This document shows, one piece after another, positions 36,189 to 45,522 of a stretch of 64,000 nt of DNA; positions within the stretch are counted from its first letter, which is position 1; each line of letters starts with the position of its first letter. The position numbers were made by a program, and so were the translations under genes. The stretch spans positions 186,001 through 250,000 of the forward strand of contig NZ_JAUOZU010000007.1 in the NCBI RefSeq assembly GCF_030551875.1. The letters are read 5' to 3'. The notes beneath the pieces are model-generated. The model did no database searches, was not told the DNA's origin, and saw only the letters and a program-made list of their open reading frames with translations. The stretch is from Fluviirhizobium alvei (GTDB lineage: Bacteria > Pseudomonadota > Alphaproteobacteria > Rhizobiales > Rhizobiaceae).

Positions 36189-36305
36189 GTTTGTACTCCA
36201 TCTCCCCGCCCGAAAAGCCAATCGCTTCCAATGCCCGGCCGCATGGCAACACTGCCAAGGCTTGAAAATCGTACGCCGACATATTCGACGCGATGCCTCT
36301 TGATA

Positions 36306-36343
36306 TCCCAGATAATTGTTATATCATAAAACTAATTCTGGGA
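36306..36343 (+). promoter_or_regulatory. Inverted repeat covering the Shine-Dalgarno of the feruloyl-CoA synthase gene
   Basis: TCCCAGA (36306-36312) can pair with TCTGGGA (36337-36343); the second arm overlaps the GGGAGG ribosome site (36340-36345) that lies just before ATG 36351. The loop contains TTATATCATAA (36319-36329), a small palindrome. It could be a protein operator or an RNA hairpin that masks translation. Confidence 0.4.
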
Positions 36344-36350
36344 GGAAATC

Positions 36351-38216
36351 ATGCCACAAATCAATTTGCCGGGTCTGCGTCCTGTTCTGATGGGCGATAT
36401 GGGCGTTACCGTCCGCAAGGCCGAGGACGGCGTCCAGTATGTTCGATCCGTGGCCGAACTCACCGACGTTCCGCGCACCAACATCGACATGCTGCGTCAT
36501 TGGGCTGAAACCGAACCCGACCGGATCTTCATTGCCGACCGGTTGCCAAACGGCGAGTGGCGGCGTCTGACCTATGCCGAGACCTGGCGGATGACGCGTT
36601 CCGTCGCCGCCTGGATTCTCGGCCATAATCTCTCGGTCGATCATCCGGTCCTGATCCTGTCGGGCAACTCCGTCAATCACGCACTCGTGGCACTCGGTGC
36701 CATGGCAGCCGGCGTGCCCTACTCGGCCATTGCGCCGGCCTATTCCACCGTTACGCACGATTTTCAGAAGTTGCGCCATGTCGTCAGCCTGCTGACGCCC
36801 GGCATGATTTTCGCCGAGCATATCGAGCTTTTCGCCGAAGCCATCCGCGCCACCGTGCCGGAAGCGACACCCGTCTTCGGCACCGGCGACCTTTCGACCC
36901 TGCCGCGGGCACACAGTCTCGATGAAATCACGCAGACGCCTGCCGGCCCGGAAGTCGATCAATCGATCGCCGCCCTGACGCCCGATACGATCGCCAAATT
37001 CCTCTTCACATCGGGTTCGACGGGCCTGCCGAAGGCCGTCATCAACACGCAGAGAATGCTCTGCTGCAACCAGGTCATGATCCGGGAAGCCATGGCCTTC
37101 CTCAAGGAGGAGCCGCCGGTCCTATGCGACTGGCTGCCCTGGAACCATACGGCCGGCGGCAACCACAATTTCGGCATTGCCTTGTTCAATGGCGGCACGC
37201 TCTATATCGATGACGGCGCACCGACGCCTAAAGGCATCTTCAAGACGGTCCGCAACCTGCTCGATGTCCAGCCCACGCTCTATTTCAATGTGCCCAAGGG
37301 CTATGAAATGCTGGCGGAGCATCTCACCAGCAATGACGAACTGCGGACGAAATTCTTCAGCCGTCTCAACATCCTGCAATATGCCGGCGCTTCGCTCGCC
37401 AAGCATGTCTGGGACGCGCTGGAGGGGCTCGCCGAACAGACGATCGGCAAGAAGGTGATGATCATCACCGGTTACGGCTCGACCGAAACCGCTCCCTTTG
37501 CCGCGACCACCACCTGGCCGGTCGGACGTCCGGGCGAAATCGGCCTGCCGGCCACCGGGCTCGAAATGAAGTTGGTTCCGAATGCCGAAAAGCTCGAACT
37601 GCGCCTGCGCGGTCCCTCGATCACGCCAGGCTACTGGCGGCAGCCGGACAAGACGGCGGAATCCTTCGATGAGGAAGGCTTCTACAAGATCGGCGACGCA
37701 TTGAAATTCGTCGATCCGGACGATCCGTCTAAGGGGCTCCTGTTCGATGGCCGCGTCAGCGAGGATTTCAAGCTCGACACCGGCACCTGGGTGAATATGG
37801 CAGCTGTCCGCGCGGCCACCATCTCGGGCCTCGCGCCGCTCGTGCGCGATATGGTCCTGACCGGCCTCGACCGCCCGCATATCGGCGCGTTCCTCTATCT
37901 CGATGCCGACGCCTGCCGCAAGGTCGTGCCGGCCCTCGCCACCATCGAAGATGAAGTCGTCATCGCCAGAAATCCTGAGATCCGCGCCCGCATCCAGGCA
38001 GGTCTCAACGATCTGGCGCGCCGTTCCACCGGCTCGTCCACACTGTTAGCGCGAGCGATCATCATCGACCGGCTGCCCGATCCGGCCCGCAATGAGATCA
38101 CCGACAAGGGATCGATCAACCAGAAGGCCGTCATTGCCAACAATCCGGACCTGGTGGACGATCTCTACGACAAGACGATCAAAGCCCATGTGCTCGTGGC
38201 CGATCGCAAGGGCTGA
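36351..38216 (+). CDS. Feruloyl-CoA synthase-type acyl-CoA ligase
   Basis: The 621-residue ANL-superfamily enzyme activates an aromatic or hydroxycinnamic acid with ATP and CoA. Motifs are FLFTSGSTGLPKAVINT (phosphate loop), CDWLPWNHTAGGNHNFG, which is distinctive of feruloyl-CoA synthases, and GYGSTETAPFAATTTWPVGRPG. The C-terminal part is unusual for ANL enzymes but usual for this subgroup. It leads a three-gene operon with an SDR and a thioesterase, and has GGGAGG before the ATG. No enoyl-CoA hydratase/aldolase or vanillin dehydrogenase is adjacent, so conversion to vanillin is not implied. The true substrate is open. Confidence 0.85.
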   Translation: MPQINLPGLRPVLMGDMGVTVRKAEDGVQYVRSVAELTDVPRTNIDMLRHWAETEPDRIFIADRLPNGEWRRLTYAETWRMTRSVAAWILGHNLSVDHPVLILSGNSVNHALVALGAMAAGVPYSAIAPAYSTVTHDFQKLRHVVSLLTPGMIFAEHIELFAEAIRATVPEATPVFGTGDLSTLPRAHSLDEITQTPAGPEVDQSIAALTPDTIAKFLFTSGSTGLPKAVINTQRMLCCNQVMIREAMAFLKEEPPVLCDWLPWNHTAGGNHNFGIALFNGGTLYIDDGAPTPKGIFKTVRNLLDVQPTLYFNVPKGYEMLAEHLTSNDELRTKFFSRLNILQYAGASLAKHVWDALEGLAEQTIGKKVMIITGYGSTETAPFAATTTWPVGRPGEIGLPATGLEMKLVPNAEKLELRLRGPSITPGYWRQPDKTAESFDEEGFYKIGDALKFVDPDDPSKGLLFDGRVSEDFKLDTGTWVNMAAVRAATISGLAPLVRDMVLTGLDRPHIGAFLYLDADACRKVVPALATIEDEVVIARNPEIRARIQAGLNDLARRSTGSSTLLARAIIIDRLPDPARNEITDKGSINQKAVIANNPDLVDDLYDKTIKAHVLVADRKG

Positions 38217-38258
38217 AGAGCGATCGGCGCCGATTTACCGGCATCAGAGGAGGAACGG

Positions 38259-39020
38259 ATGAATATTGAAGGCAGGACGATTTATATCACCGGCGGCGCC
38301 TCGGGCCTCGGTGCCGGCGTGGCGCGGCATCTTGCAGCTCTCGGCGCCAAGGTCGGCATTCTCGATCTCAACCAGGATGCCGGTGAGGCGCTGGCTTCCG
38401 CACTTGGCGGCGCCTTTGCCCGTTGCGACGTGGCAAGCGAGGAGAGCGCAATCGCTGCACTCGACCAGTTGGCCGCAACCATCGGCGGACCAAATGCGCT
38501 CATCAACTGCGCCGGCATCGGTACCGCCGCCCGCATCGTCGGCAAGGATGGACCGATGCCGCTTTCGGCTTTCGACAAGGTCATCCGGGTCAATCTCATC
38601 GGTACCTTCAACATGATGCGTCTGGCCGCCGCTCGCATGCAGGCCAACGAACCGAACAGCGATGGCGAACGCGGCGTCATCATTTCCACCGCCTCGGTGG
38701 CCGCCTACGAAGGCCAGATCGGCCAGGCTGCCTATGCTGCCTCCAAGGGTGGCATCGTCGCCCTCACCCTGCCGGCAGCACGCGAATTTGCACGCATCGG
38801 CATCCGCGTTCTCACGATCGCCCCCGGCCTCTTCAAGACCCCGCTGATGGACGAACTGCCGGAAGAGATCCAGGAAAGCCTTGGCCGCTCGATTCCCTTC
38901 CCCTCGCGTCTCGGCCTGCCGGAGGATTTCGCACGCCTCGTCCAGTCGATGATCGAAAATCCCTACTTGAACGGCGAGACCGTGCGGCTTGACGGCGCAC
39001 TGCGCATGCAGCCAAAATAA
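38259..39020 (+). CDS. SDR-family NAD(P)-dependent dehydrogenase
   Basis: The 253-residue classical short-chain dehydrogenase has cofactor motif TGGASGLGAGVARHL, NCAG motif INCAGIG, catalytic Ser in STASVAAYEGQIGQ and the YxxxK pair in AAYAASKGGIVALTL. It resembles the 3-hydroxyacyl-CoA dehydrogenase type II (HSD10-like) group, which oxidises 3-hydroxyacyl-CoA esters. GGAGGAACGG precedes the ATG. Between an acyl-CoA ligase and a thioesterase it likely works on a CoA-bound intermediate of the same pathway. Confidence 0.9.
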   Translation: MNIEGRTIYITGGASGLGAGVARHLAALGAKVGILDLNQDAGEALASALGGAFARCDVASEESAIAALDQLAATIGGPNALINCAGIGTAARIVGKDGPMPLSAFDKVIRVNLIGTFNMMRLAAARMQANEPNSDGERGVIISTASVAAYEGQIGQAAYAASKGGIVALTLPAAREFARIGIRVLTIAPGLFKTPLMDELPEEIQESLGRSIPFPSRLGLPEDFARLVQSMIENPYLNGETVRLDGALRMQPK

Positions 39021-39024
39021 CCGG

Positions 39025-39465
39025 ATGATCGAAAACACCCGGACCGTCGAAATCGAGTGGGGAGATTGCGATGCCGCCGGCATCGTTTTCTATCCCCGCT
39101 ATTTCGCCATCTTCGATGCCTCAACGGCCTATCTTCTCGAAAAGGCCTTCGGCATGAAGAAAGCCGCCTGGACGAAGGCCTATGGCATTGTCGGCATACC
39201 GATGGTGGATACGGGGGCGAGCTTCAGCAATCCCTGCACCTATGGCGATGTCGTCTCAATCCATTCGAAAGTCAGCGAGCTCGGCCGATCAAGCTTCTCG
39301 ATCGAACACCGTATCCTGAAGGATGGCAAGGAAGCCATTCGCGGCCACGAAAAACGTGTCTGGACCGGGCGCTATCCGGACGATCCGGAGCGACTGATGG
39401 CCGTGCCCCTGCCAGATTCGGTGCGTGCAGCCCTGATGGTGGACGAAACTTCGACCGATCGTTAA
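39025..39465 (+). CDS. 4-hydroxybenzoyl-CoA thioesterase-like hotdog protein
   Basis: The 146-residue single-hotdog acyl-CoA thioesterase begins MIENTRTVEIEWGDCDAAG, where the Asp of GDCDAAGIVFYPRY matches the catalytic residue of the 4-hydroxybenzoyl-CoA thioesterase family. The start ATG 39025 lies four bases after the SDR stop, so translation is probably coupled. With the ligase and dehydrogenase upstream, a route from aromatic acyl-CoA to a free aromatic acid by side-chain shortening is plausible, but a thiolase and hydratase would have to come from elsewhere. Confidence 0.88.
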   Translation: MIENTRTVEIEWGDCDAAGIVFYPRYFAIFDASTAYLLEKAFGMKKAAWTKAYGIVGIPMVDTGASFSNPCTYGDVVSIHSKVSELGRSSFSIEHRILKDGKEAIRGHEKRVWTGRYPDDPERLMAVPLPDSVRAALMVDETSTDR

Positions 39466-39541
39466 AATGCAATCGATCGGTCTAAACCTAATTTAGTTTG
39501 CCGGTGGCATTGTCGTCCGATAACGCCGACGGAGATCGAAG

Positions 39542-39763
39542 ATGATTTTTGCAACCGCCATGATGCTGGGAGTGAGCGCCGCTCTTCTGCGCTCGGTGGT
39601 CTCCATCATTCTCGTCGCGTTCCTGCTGGTGGTTGCCTTCCTCATTGCCTACATCTTCACCGGCGCGAGTTTCATGAGCCTTGGCCTTGCCGTCGCTGGC
39701 TACAATGTCGGCCTTGTCATGGTCGCCGGTTACCACGTGCTCGCGTTCAAGCCGAACGCCTGA
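39542..39763 (+). CDS. Small two-helix membrane protein of unknown function
   Basis: The 73-residue protein is almost wholly hydrophobic, with helices at about 2-36 (possibly one long hairpin) and 42-68, and ends in LAFKPNA. GGAG lies eight bases before the ATG. No family is recognised. It stands alone between the thioesterase operon and the alpha-2-macroglobulin gene. The good ribosome site and consistent GC-rich codon use favour a real gene. Confidence 0.6.
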   Translation: MIFATAMMLGVSAALLRSVVSIILVAFLLVVAFLIAYIFTGASFMSLGLAVAGYNVGLVMVAGYHVLAFKPNA

Positions 39764-40067
39764 CCCCCATCCACAGAAAAGCAGGCGCTCTGCAACCGAA
39801 TAAAATCGGGAACCGGCGCGTCTCATCACACGGCAAGGACAATCTTTGGCGCCCTGCGTTTTCACGCTCGCCAGCGGATTTACTTGACCGTGCTTTTCTG
39901 CGGTATTTTGCTTTTTGCAAGTAACCGAAAAGCGCTGACATCGAATCATCTGAAGATATTGTTGACCACGTCCGCAATGACGTGGAAACATTGCTTGAGG
40001 ATCCTGGAGGGCTGCGGCGCAATCGCCGCGGAAACGACGTCCGGGCCACCATCGGGAGAAAGAGACC
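39764..40067. other. Intergenic region upstream of the alpha-2-macroglobulin gene
   Basis: There are 304 bases with no convincing gene. It includes an AT-rich stretch around 39880-39965 with TTGACC at 39884-39889, and a GGGAGAAAGAGACC ribosome site just before ATG 40068. I see no terminator or repeat. Confidence 0.4.
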
Positions 40068-43000
40068 ATGCGCGCACTCATCCGGTCATCCCTTGTGCTT
40101 CTCGCTCTTGCTGCACCTTTTGCCGCCACATCGCATGCGGCGGATGGAAAACGCACGATCGTAACCGTCAAGGATGCCGACTATTTCGGCTTCGACCTAA
40201 GAACCGTCCAGAACGTGACGCTGGACGAGTGCAAGGCCGCCTGCATCGACGACAACGCCTGCAAGGCCTTCACCTTCAACACCAAGGCCGGCTGGTGCTT
40301 CCTGAAATCCGACTTCAAGACGATGAACCCGTTCGCGGGCGCCGTCGCCGGCAAGGTCGTCGTCCAGGCCGCATCCGCTCCCGATATCGGCGCACCGCCG
40401 ACGCTCGCTTTCCTGACCGAGCAGCAGGAAGTGGATGCCACGACCTTCCGCCAGAATTTGGCCGTCTCGCTTGGCTACGAAACCCTCGGCATTGACGGCA
40501 TCAAGGCCGCCGCCAAGGAAGAGTTGAACCGGGGCGCCATCGATCGCGCCATCGCAGCCTATCAGTCAGGCCTGGTATCCTCTCCCGACAATCTCGATCT
40601 CTGGACCGGTCTCGTAGAGGCCGCCAACCGCGTCAGCGACAATTACACGATCAACAATCAGGGAATGTCTGCCGCCATCAACGCCTATCGGCTGACGCGC
40701 ACGGCTCCCGATCGCGCCCGCGTCCTGGCATTGATGGCCAAGTCGATGGAAAACAACCAGTATTACCGGGCCGGCATCAACGCCTACAAGGCCAGCCTCA
40801 AGCTGGTGGATAACGGCACGGTCCGCGCCGCCCTTGACGATCTTCGCCTTCGCCAGGGTTTCCGGGTGGTCGGCAATACGCTCGACAACGACAATTCCAA
40901 TCCGCGTGCCTGCGTGCAGTTCTCCGAACAGCTCGTCAAGGCCGGGGTCGATTACGCCTCCTACGTTCTGGTCGACGGGCAGGCCCCGAAAGCCATCGAA
41001 GCCAAGGAGGCCGAACTCTGCGTCGAGGGCCTCCAGCACGGCCAGCGCTACAAGATCTCGCTACGCGAAGGACTTCCGTCCGCCGTCGATGAACCGCTCA
41101 GCGCCCAGGTCGATCTGTCGATCTATGTCCGCGACCGCACCCCGAGCGTGCGCTTTACCGGCGACAGTTTCGTGCTGCCTTCGACTGCGCGTCGCGGTAT
41201 CCCGATCGTTTCGATCAATTCTTCGAGCGCAAAGCTGAAACTCTACCGGATCGGCGACCGCAACATCGCCTCGGTGCTCGCCAACTCGCAGTTCCTGACC
41301 CAGGTCGACGGCTATCGCGCCAGCCAGATCGAAGACGAACAGGGCCAGTTGGTCTGGCAGGGTTCGATCGATGTCGGCAACGAACTCAACAAGGAAGTCA
41401 TCACCTCCTTCCCGGTCGATGAGGCCCTGCCCGAGCGCAAGCCCGGCGTCTATGTGCTGACTGCGGTCTCCTCCGAGGAACAGGGCAACTACTGGGATTC
41501 CAAGGCTACGCAGTGGTTCGTGGTGTCCGATCTCGGCATTTCCACCTATGCCGGCACGGATGGGCTGAACGTCTTCGTCCGCTCACTCGCCACCGCAAAG
41601 CCGCTCGCCAATGTGACCCTGCAGCTTCTGGCCAAGAACAACGAAATCTTGGGCACCGCAACGACCGATGCCAACGGTCGCGCCACCTTCGATGCCGGCC
41701 TGATGCGCGGGACCGCCGCCATGACGCCAGCCGTCATCACGGCCGCCAATGCCGACAAGGACTATGTGTTCCTCGACATGACCCGCGCCGGCTTCGATCT
41801 CTCCGATCGCGGCGTGACGGGTCGTCCGGCACCGGGTGCCGTCGATGTCCTGACCTGGACCGAACGCGGCATCTATCGTCCCGGCGAAACGGTGCATGTC
41901 TCGGCCCTTGCCCGCGACATTGCCGGCCAGGCGATCGAGAAACTGCCGCTGACCTTCATCTTCTCGCGCCCGGATGGCGTGGAAGAACGCCGCATGGTGT
42001 CTGATGGCGGCAGCTTGGGCGGCCATACGCTCGACCTGCCGATCCAGTCGAACGCCATGCGCGGCACCTGGACCATGCGGGTCCATACCGACCCCAACCA
42101 GACGGCGATCGCCGAAAAGACCTTCATGGTCGACGACTTCGTGCCGGATCGCATCGAATTCGATCTCGCCACGACCTCCAAGGATATTGCAAGCACTGAA
42201 CCCGCCAAGGTGACCGTTGACGGACGCTTCCTCTATGGCGCCCCGGCGGCCGGCCTCGATATCGAAGGCGATGTGGTCGTCAAGCCAACCCGCACCCGCG
42301 AAAGCATTCCCGGCTATTTCTTCGGCCTTGCCGATGAGGAAGCCCAGGAAGAAACCCGTGCGGCCATTGCCGGCCTCGAACCGCTCGATGAGGAAGGCAA
42401 GGCTGCCTTCGATGTCGACCTTCCCGAATTGCCCTCGACCACCCAGCTCCTCGATGCCCGCATCGTGGTTCGCATGAGCGAGGCCGGTGGCCGGGCCGTC
42501 GAGCGCGAAATTGCACTGCCGGTTCGCCCTGAAGGTCCGATGATCGGCATCAAACCGGAATTCGCCGACGCCCTGCCGGAAAACTCGATCGCCAACTTCC
42601 ATGTTGCCGGTTTCGACAGCGGCGGCAGCCGCGTTGCGATGAAGGATCTGGTCTGGAAGCTCCTGAGCGTCGAACGTCAGTATCAATGGTATCGCGACGG
42701 TTCGTCCTGGCGTTATGAACCCATCACCACCACCAAGCAGGTGGCGACGGGCACGATCAGCCCGACCGCAGACGGCGCCAAGATTTCTGCACCGGTGACC
42801 TGGGGTCGGTACCGCCTCGAAGTGGAAACGATGGCGCCGGATGGCCCCACCACCAGCGTCGAATTCGATGCCGGCTGGTATGTCGAAGCCACCTCCACGG
42901 AAACGCCGGATGGGCTGGAAATCGCGCTCGACAAGCCGTCCTATCATGTCGGCGATACGATGCGCCTCAATATCTCGCCGCGTTTTGCCGGTGAGGCCCT

Positions 43001-45518
43001 GATCAATATCGGCACCGAAAGCGTGGTCAAGACGGTGACCGCCACCGTTCCTGCTGAAGGAACCGTGGTGGAAATCCCGGTCACCTCCGATTTCGGTTCA
43101 GGTGCCTATGTGACGGCAACGCTCTTCCGCCCGGGGGATGCCCAGGAAAGCCGCATGCCGATGCGGGCGATCGGCCTGAAATGGCTGAGCGTCGATCCGG
43201 GCGACCGCAAGCTGTCGCTGGCGATCACGGCCCCTGAAAAGACCCTGCCCCGCCAGCCGCTCGATATCTCGGTGAAGGTCGCCAATGCCAAGGCCGGCGA
43301 GGAAGCCTATGTCACGGTCGCGGCCGTCGATGTCGGCATTCTCAACCTGACCCGCTACGAGACGCCCAATCCGGAAGGCTGGTATTTCGGCCAGCGCCGG
43401 CTGGGTCTTGAAATCCGCGACCTCTACGGCCGCCTGATCGATGGCTCGCTGGGTGCGACCGGCAAGCTCCGGACCGGTGGTGACGGCGGCGAGGAGCCTC
43501 TGTCGGGCAACCCGCCGACCGAAAAGCTCGTTGCCTTCTTCTCCGGCCCGCTCAAGGTCGATGCCGATGGCAATGTCTCCGTGAGCTTCGATATTCCGCA
43601 GTTCAACGGCACGGCTCGCGTCATGGCGGTTGCCTGGTCGAAGGCCGGTATCGGTCATGCCGAAAAGGATGTGGTGATCCGCGATCCGATCGTCGTCACC
43701 GCCTCGCTGCCGCGCTTCCTCGCGCCGGAAGACAAGGCTGAAATGCGGCTCGACATTGCCAATACCGATGCACCGGCGGGCGATTATGCCCTCACCGTCA
43801 GCGCATCTGATCTGGTGAAAGTCGATGCGGAGAAAGCACCCAAGTCCATCCGTCTGGAAGCCGGCGCCAAGGCCGACGTGACGCTGCCGATCGTGGCCGG
43901 CGTTCCCGGAAGCGGCACGATTACCGTCACGCTGCGCGGCGCCGATGGCATGACGATCGACCAGTCGCTGGATGTGCTGGTGCGTCCGCAGACCATGCCG
44001 ATGACCGAGCGTCGTCTGGTGCGGCTGGAGCCGGGTCGCAGCCTGACCGTCGATGACCAGCTGCTTGCCGGTTCGATCATGCAGGGTGCCTCGATCAGCC
44101 TCAACCTGACCCGTTCGCCCGCCTTCGACATTCCGGCACTTCTGATGTCACTCGACCGCTACCCCTATGGTTGCGCCGAACAGACAACCAGCCGCGCCCT
44201 GCCGCTGCTCTATCTGAGCCAGCTTTCGAAGGATGCCGGCATGCCGGATGACGACAAGGTGCGCGAACGCGTGCAGGATGCGATCTATCGCGTCCTGTCC
44301 TACCAGTCGTCGGCGGGCAGCTTCGGCCTCTGGGGCCCAGGCTCGGGTGATCTCTGGCTCGATTCCTATGTCACCGACTTCCTCACCCGCGCCCGCGAAC
44401 AGAAATATCTGGTTCCGGAACAGGCGATGGTTTCGGCACTCGACAATCTCGAAAACGTGCTGGGCTACGACGACAATGTCGCCGTGCGTGGCAACGAGAT
44501 GGCCTATGCGCTCTATGTGCTGGCCCGCAACAAGCGCGCCGCGATCTCCGATCTGCGTTACTATGCCGACACGATGCTCGAACAGTTCCCCACCCAGCTT
44601 GCCAAGGCCCATATTGCCGCGGCCCTGGCGCTCTATGGCGATGTGGAACGGTCCGAGAAGATCTTTGCCGGTGCGGCGCAGATGTCGAGCATGCTCGTCA
44701 ATGTCAGCCTTGCACGCTCCGACTATGGTTCGGCCCTGCGTGACGATGCCGCGATCCTTGCGCTTGCTGCCGAAAGCCGGCCGCAACCGCCGATCATCGA
44801 CATGATGGCGCAACTGGTCGACAAGGAATGGCAGCGCCGCAGCTACCTCTCGACCCAGGAACAGACCTGGATGGTTCTGGCAGCGCGCGCGCTCAAGGAA
44901 CAGGACAAGTCGATCCGGGTCAGCGTCAATGGTGAACTGAAATCCGGCGGCTACCGTTCGACGGTGACGGGCGAGGATCTGCTCGTCAATCCGATCAGCG
45001 TTTCAAACGAGTCCGATCAGCCGGTCACGGCGGTTCTGACCACGGTTGCAGCGCCCAAGGAGCCGCTGACGGCGGGTGGCGACGGCTTTGAAATCAGCCG
45101 CGCCTACTACACGCTCGACGGCGAGGAAGCCAATGTCAGCGAAGCGGTGCAGAACGAACGCTATGTCGTCGTCCTCACGGTCAAGCAGACCAACGACTGG
45201 GCAACCCGTCTGATGGTCAACGACCTGCTGCCGGCCGGCTTCACCATCGACAATCCGGGTCTGGTCAACTCGGCCTCGCTCGGCAATTTCGACTGGCTGC
45301 CGGAAACCCAGGCCGCGCATCTCGAGTTCCGCTATGATCGCTTCACGGCGGCACTCGATTACGCGCCGGGCAACGGACGGGAATTCACGCTGGCCTACGT
45401 GGTCCGCGCGGTCAATCCCGGCACCTATGCCCATCCGGCCGCTACCGTCGAGGACATGTATCGTCCGGAACTCTCTGCCCGCACGGCCGCCGGTCGCATG
45501 CAGGTGGTGAAGAACTGA
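40068..45518 (+). CDS. Bacterial alpha-2-macroglobulin with N-terminal PAN/apple-like domain
   Basis: The 1816-residue envelope protein traps proteases, protecting the periplasm when peptidoglycan is breached. A signal peptide occupies 1-25 (SHA before ADGK). Residues about 28-90 look like a PAN/apple module, with Cys in LDECKAACIDDNACKAFTF and GWCFLKS. MG-type beta domains follow. The thioester motif is present as YPYGCAEQ with Cys1369 and Gln1372, followed by the helical thioester domain (about 1365-1620) and a C-terminal receptor-like domain (to 1816). pbpC follows four bases later, the classic bacterial alpha-2-macroglobulin/PBP1C pair for repair and defence. No lipobox is seen at the signal-peptide end, so it is probably soluble or membrane-held by other means. 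Confidence 0.93.
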   Translation: MRALIRSSLVLLALAAPFAATSHAADGKRTIVTVKDADYFGFDLRTVQNVTLDECKAACIDDNACKAFTFNTKAGWCFLKSDFKTMNPFAGAVAGKVVVQAASAPDIGAPPTLAFLTEQQEVDATTFRQNLAVSLGYETLGIDGIKAAAKEELNRGAIDRAIAAYQSGLVSSPDNLDLWTGLVEAANRVSDNYTINNQGMSAAINAYRLTRTAPDRARVLALMAKSMENNQYYRAGINAYKASLKLVDNGTVRAALDDLRLRQGFRVVGNTLDNDNSNPRACVQFSEQLVKAGVDYASYVLVDGQAPKAIEAKEAELCVEGLQHGQRYKISLREGLPSAVDEPLSAQVDLSIYVRDRTPSVRFTGDSFVLPSTARRGIPIVSINSSSAKLKLYRIGDRNIASVLANSQFLTQVDGYRASQIEDEQGQLVWQGSIDVGNELNKEVITSFPVDEALPERKPGVYVLTAVSSEEQGNYWDSKATQWFVVSDLGISTYAGTDGLNVFVRSLATAKPLANVTLQLLAKNNEILGTATTDANGRATFDAGLMRGTAAMTPAVITAANADKDYVFLDMTRAGFDLSDRGVTGRPAPGAVDVLTWTERGIYRPGETVHVSALARDIAGQAIEKLPLTFIFSRPDGVEERRMVSDGGSLGGHTLDLPIQSNAMRGTWTMRVHTDPNQTAIAEKTFMVDDFVPDRIEFDLATTSKDIASTEPAKVTVDGRFLYGAPAAGLDIEGDVVVKPTRTRESIPGYFFGLADEEAQEETRAAIAGLEPLDEEGKAAFDVDLPELPSTTQLLDARIVVRMSEAGGRAVEREIALPVRPEGPMIGIKPEFADALPENSIANFHVAGFDSGGSRVAMKDLVWKLLSVERQYQWYRDGSSWRYEPITTTKQVATGTISPTADGAKISAPVTWGRYRLEVETMAPDGPTTSVEFDAGWYVEATSTETPDGLEIALDKPSYHVGDTMRLNISPRFAGEALINIGTESVVKTVTATVPAEGTVVEIPVTSDFGSGAYVTATLFRPGDAQESRMPMRAIGLKWLSVDPGDRKLSLAITAPEKTLPRQPLDISVKVANAKAGEEAYVTVAAVDVGILNLTRYETPNPEGWYFGQRRLGLEIRDLYGRLIDGSLGATGKLRTGGDGGEEPLSGNPPTEKLVAFFSGPLKVDADGNVSVSFDIPQFNGTARVMAVAWSKAGIGHAEKDVVIRDPIVVTASLPRFLAPEDKAEMRLDIANTDAPAGDYALTVSASDLVKVDAEKAPKSIRLEAGAKADVTLPIVAGVPGSGTITVTLRGADGMTIDQSLDVLVRPQTMPMTERRLVRLEPGRSLTVDDQLLAGSIMQGASISLNLTRSPAFDIPALLMSLDRYPYGCAEQTTSRALPLLYLSQLSKDAGMPDDDKVRERVQDAIYRVLSYQSSAGSFGLWGPGSGDLWLDSYVTDFLTRAREQKYLVPEQAMVSALDNLENVLGYDDNVAVRGNEMAYALYVLARNKRAAISDLRYYADTMLEQFPTQLAKAHIAAALALYGDVERSEKIFAGAAQMSSMLVNVSLARSDYGSALRDDAAILALAAESRPQPPIIDMMAQLVDKEWQRRSYLSTQEQTWMVLAARALKEQDKSIRVSVNGELKSGGYRSTVTGEDLLVNPISVSNESDQPVTAVLTTVAAPKEPLTAGGDGFEISRAYYTLDGEEANVSEAVQNERYVVVLTVKQTNDWATRLMVNDLLPAGFTIDNPGLVNSASLGNFDWLPETQAAHLEFRYDRFTAALDYAPGNGREFTLAYVVRAVNPGTYAHPAATVEDMYRPELSARTAAGRMQVVKN

Positions 45519-45522
45519 GGCA

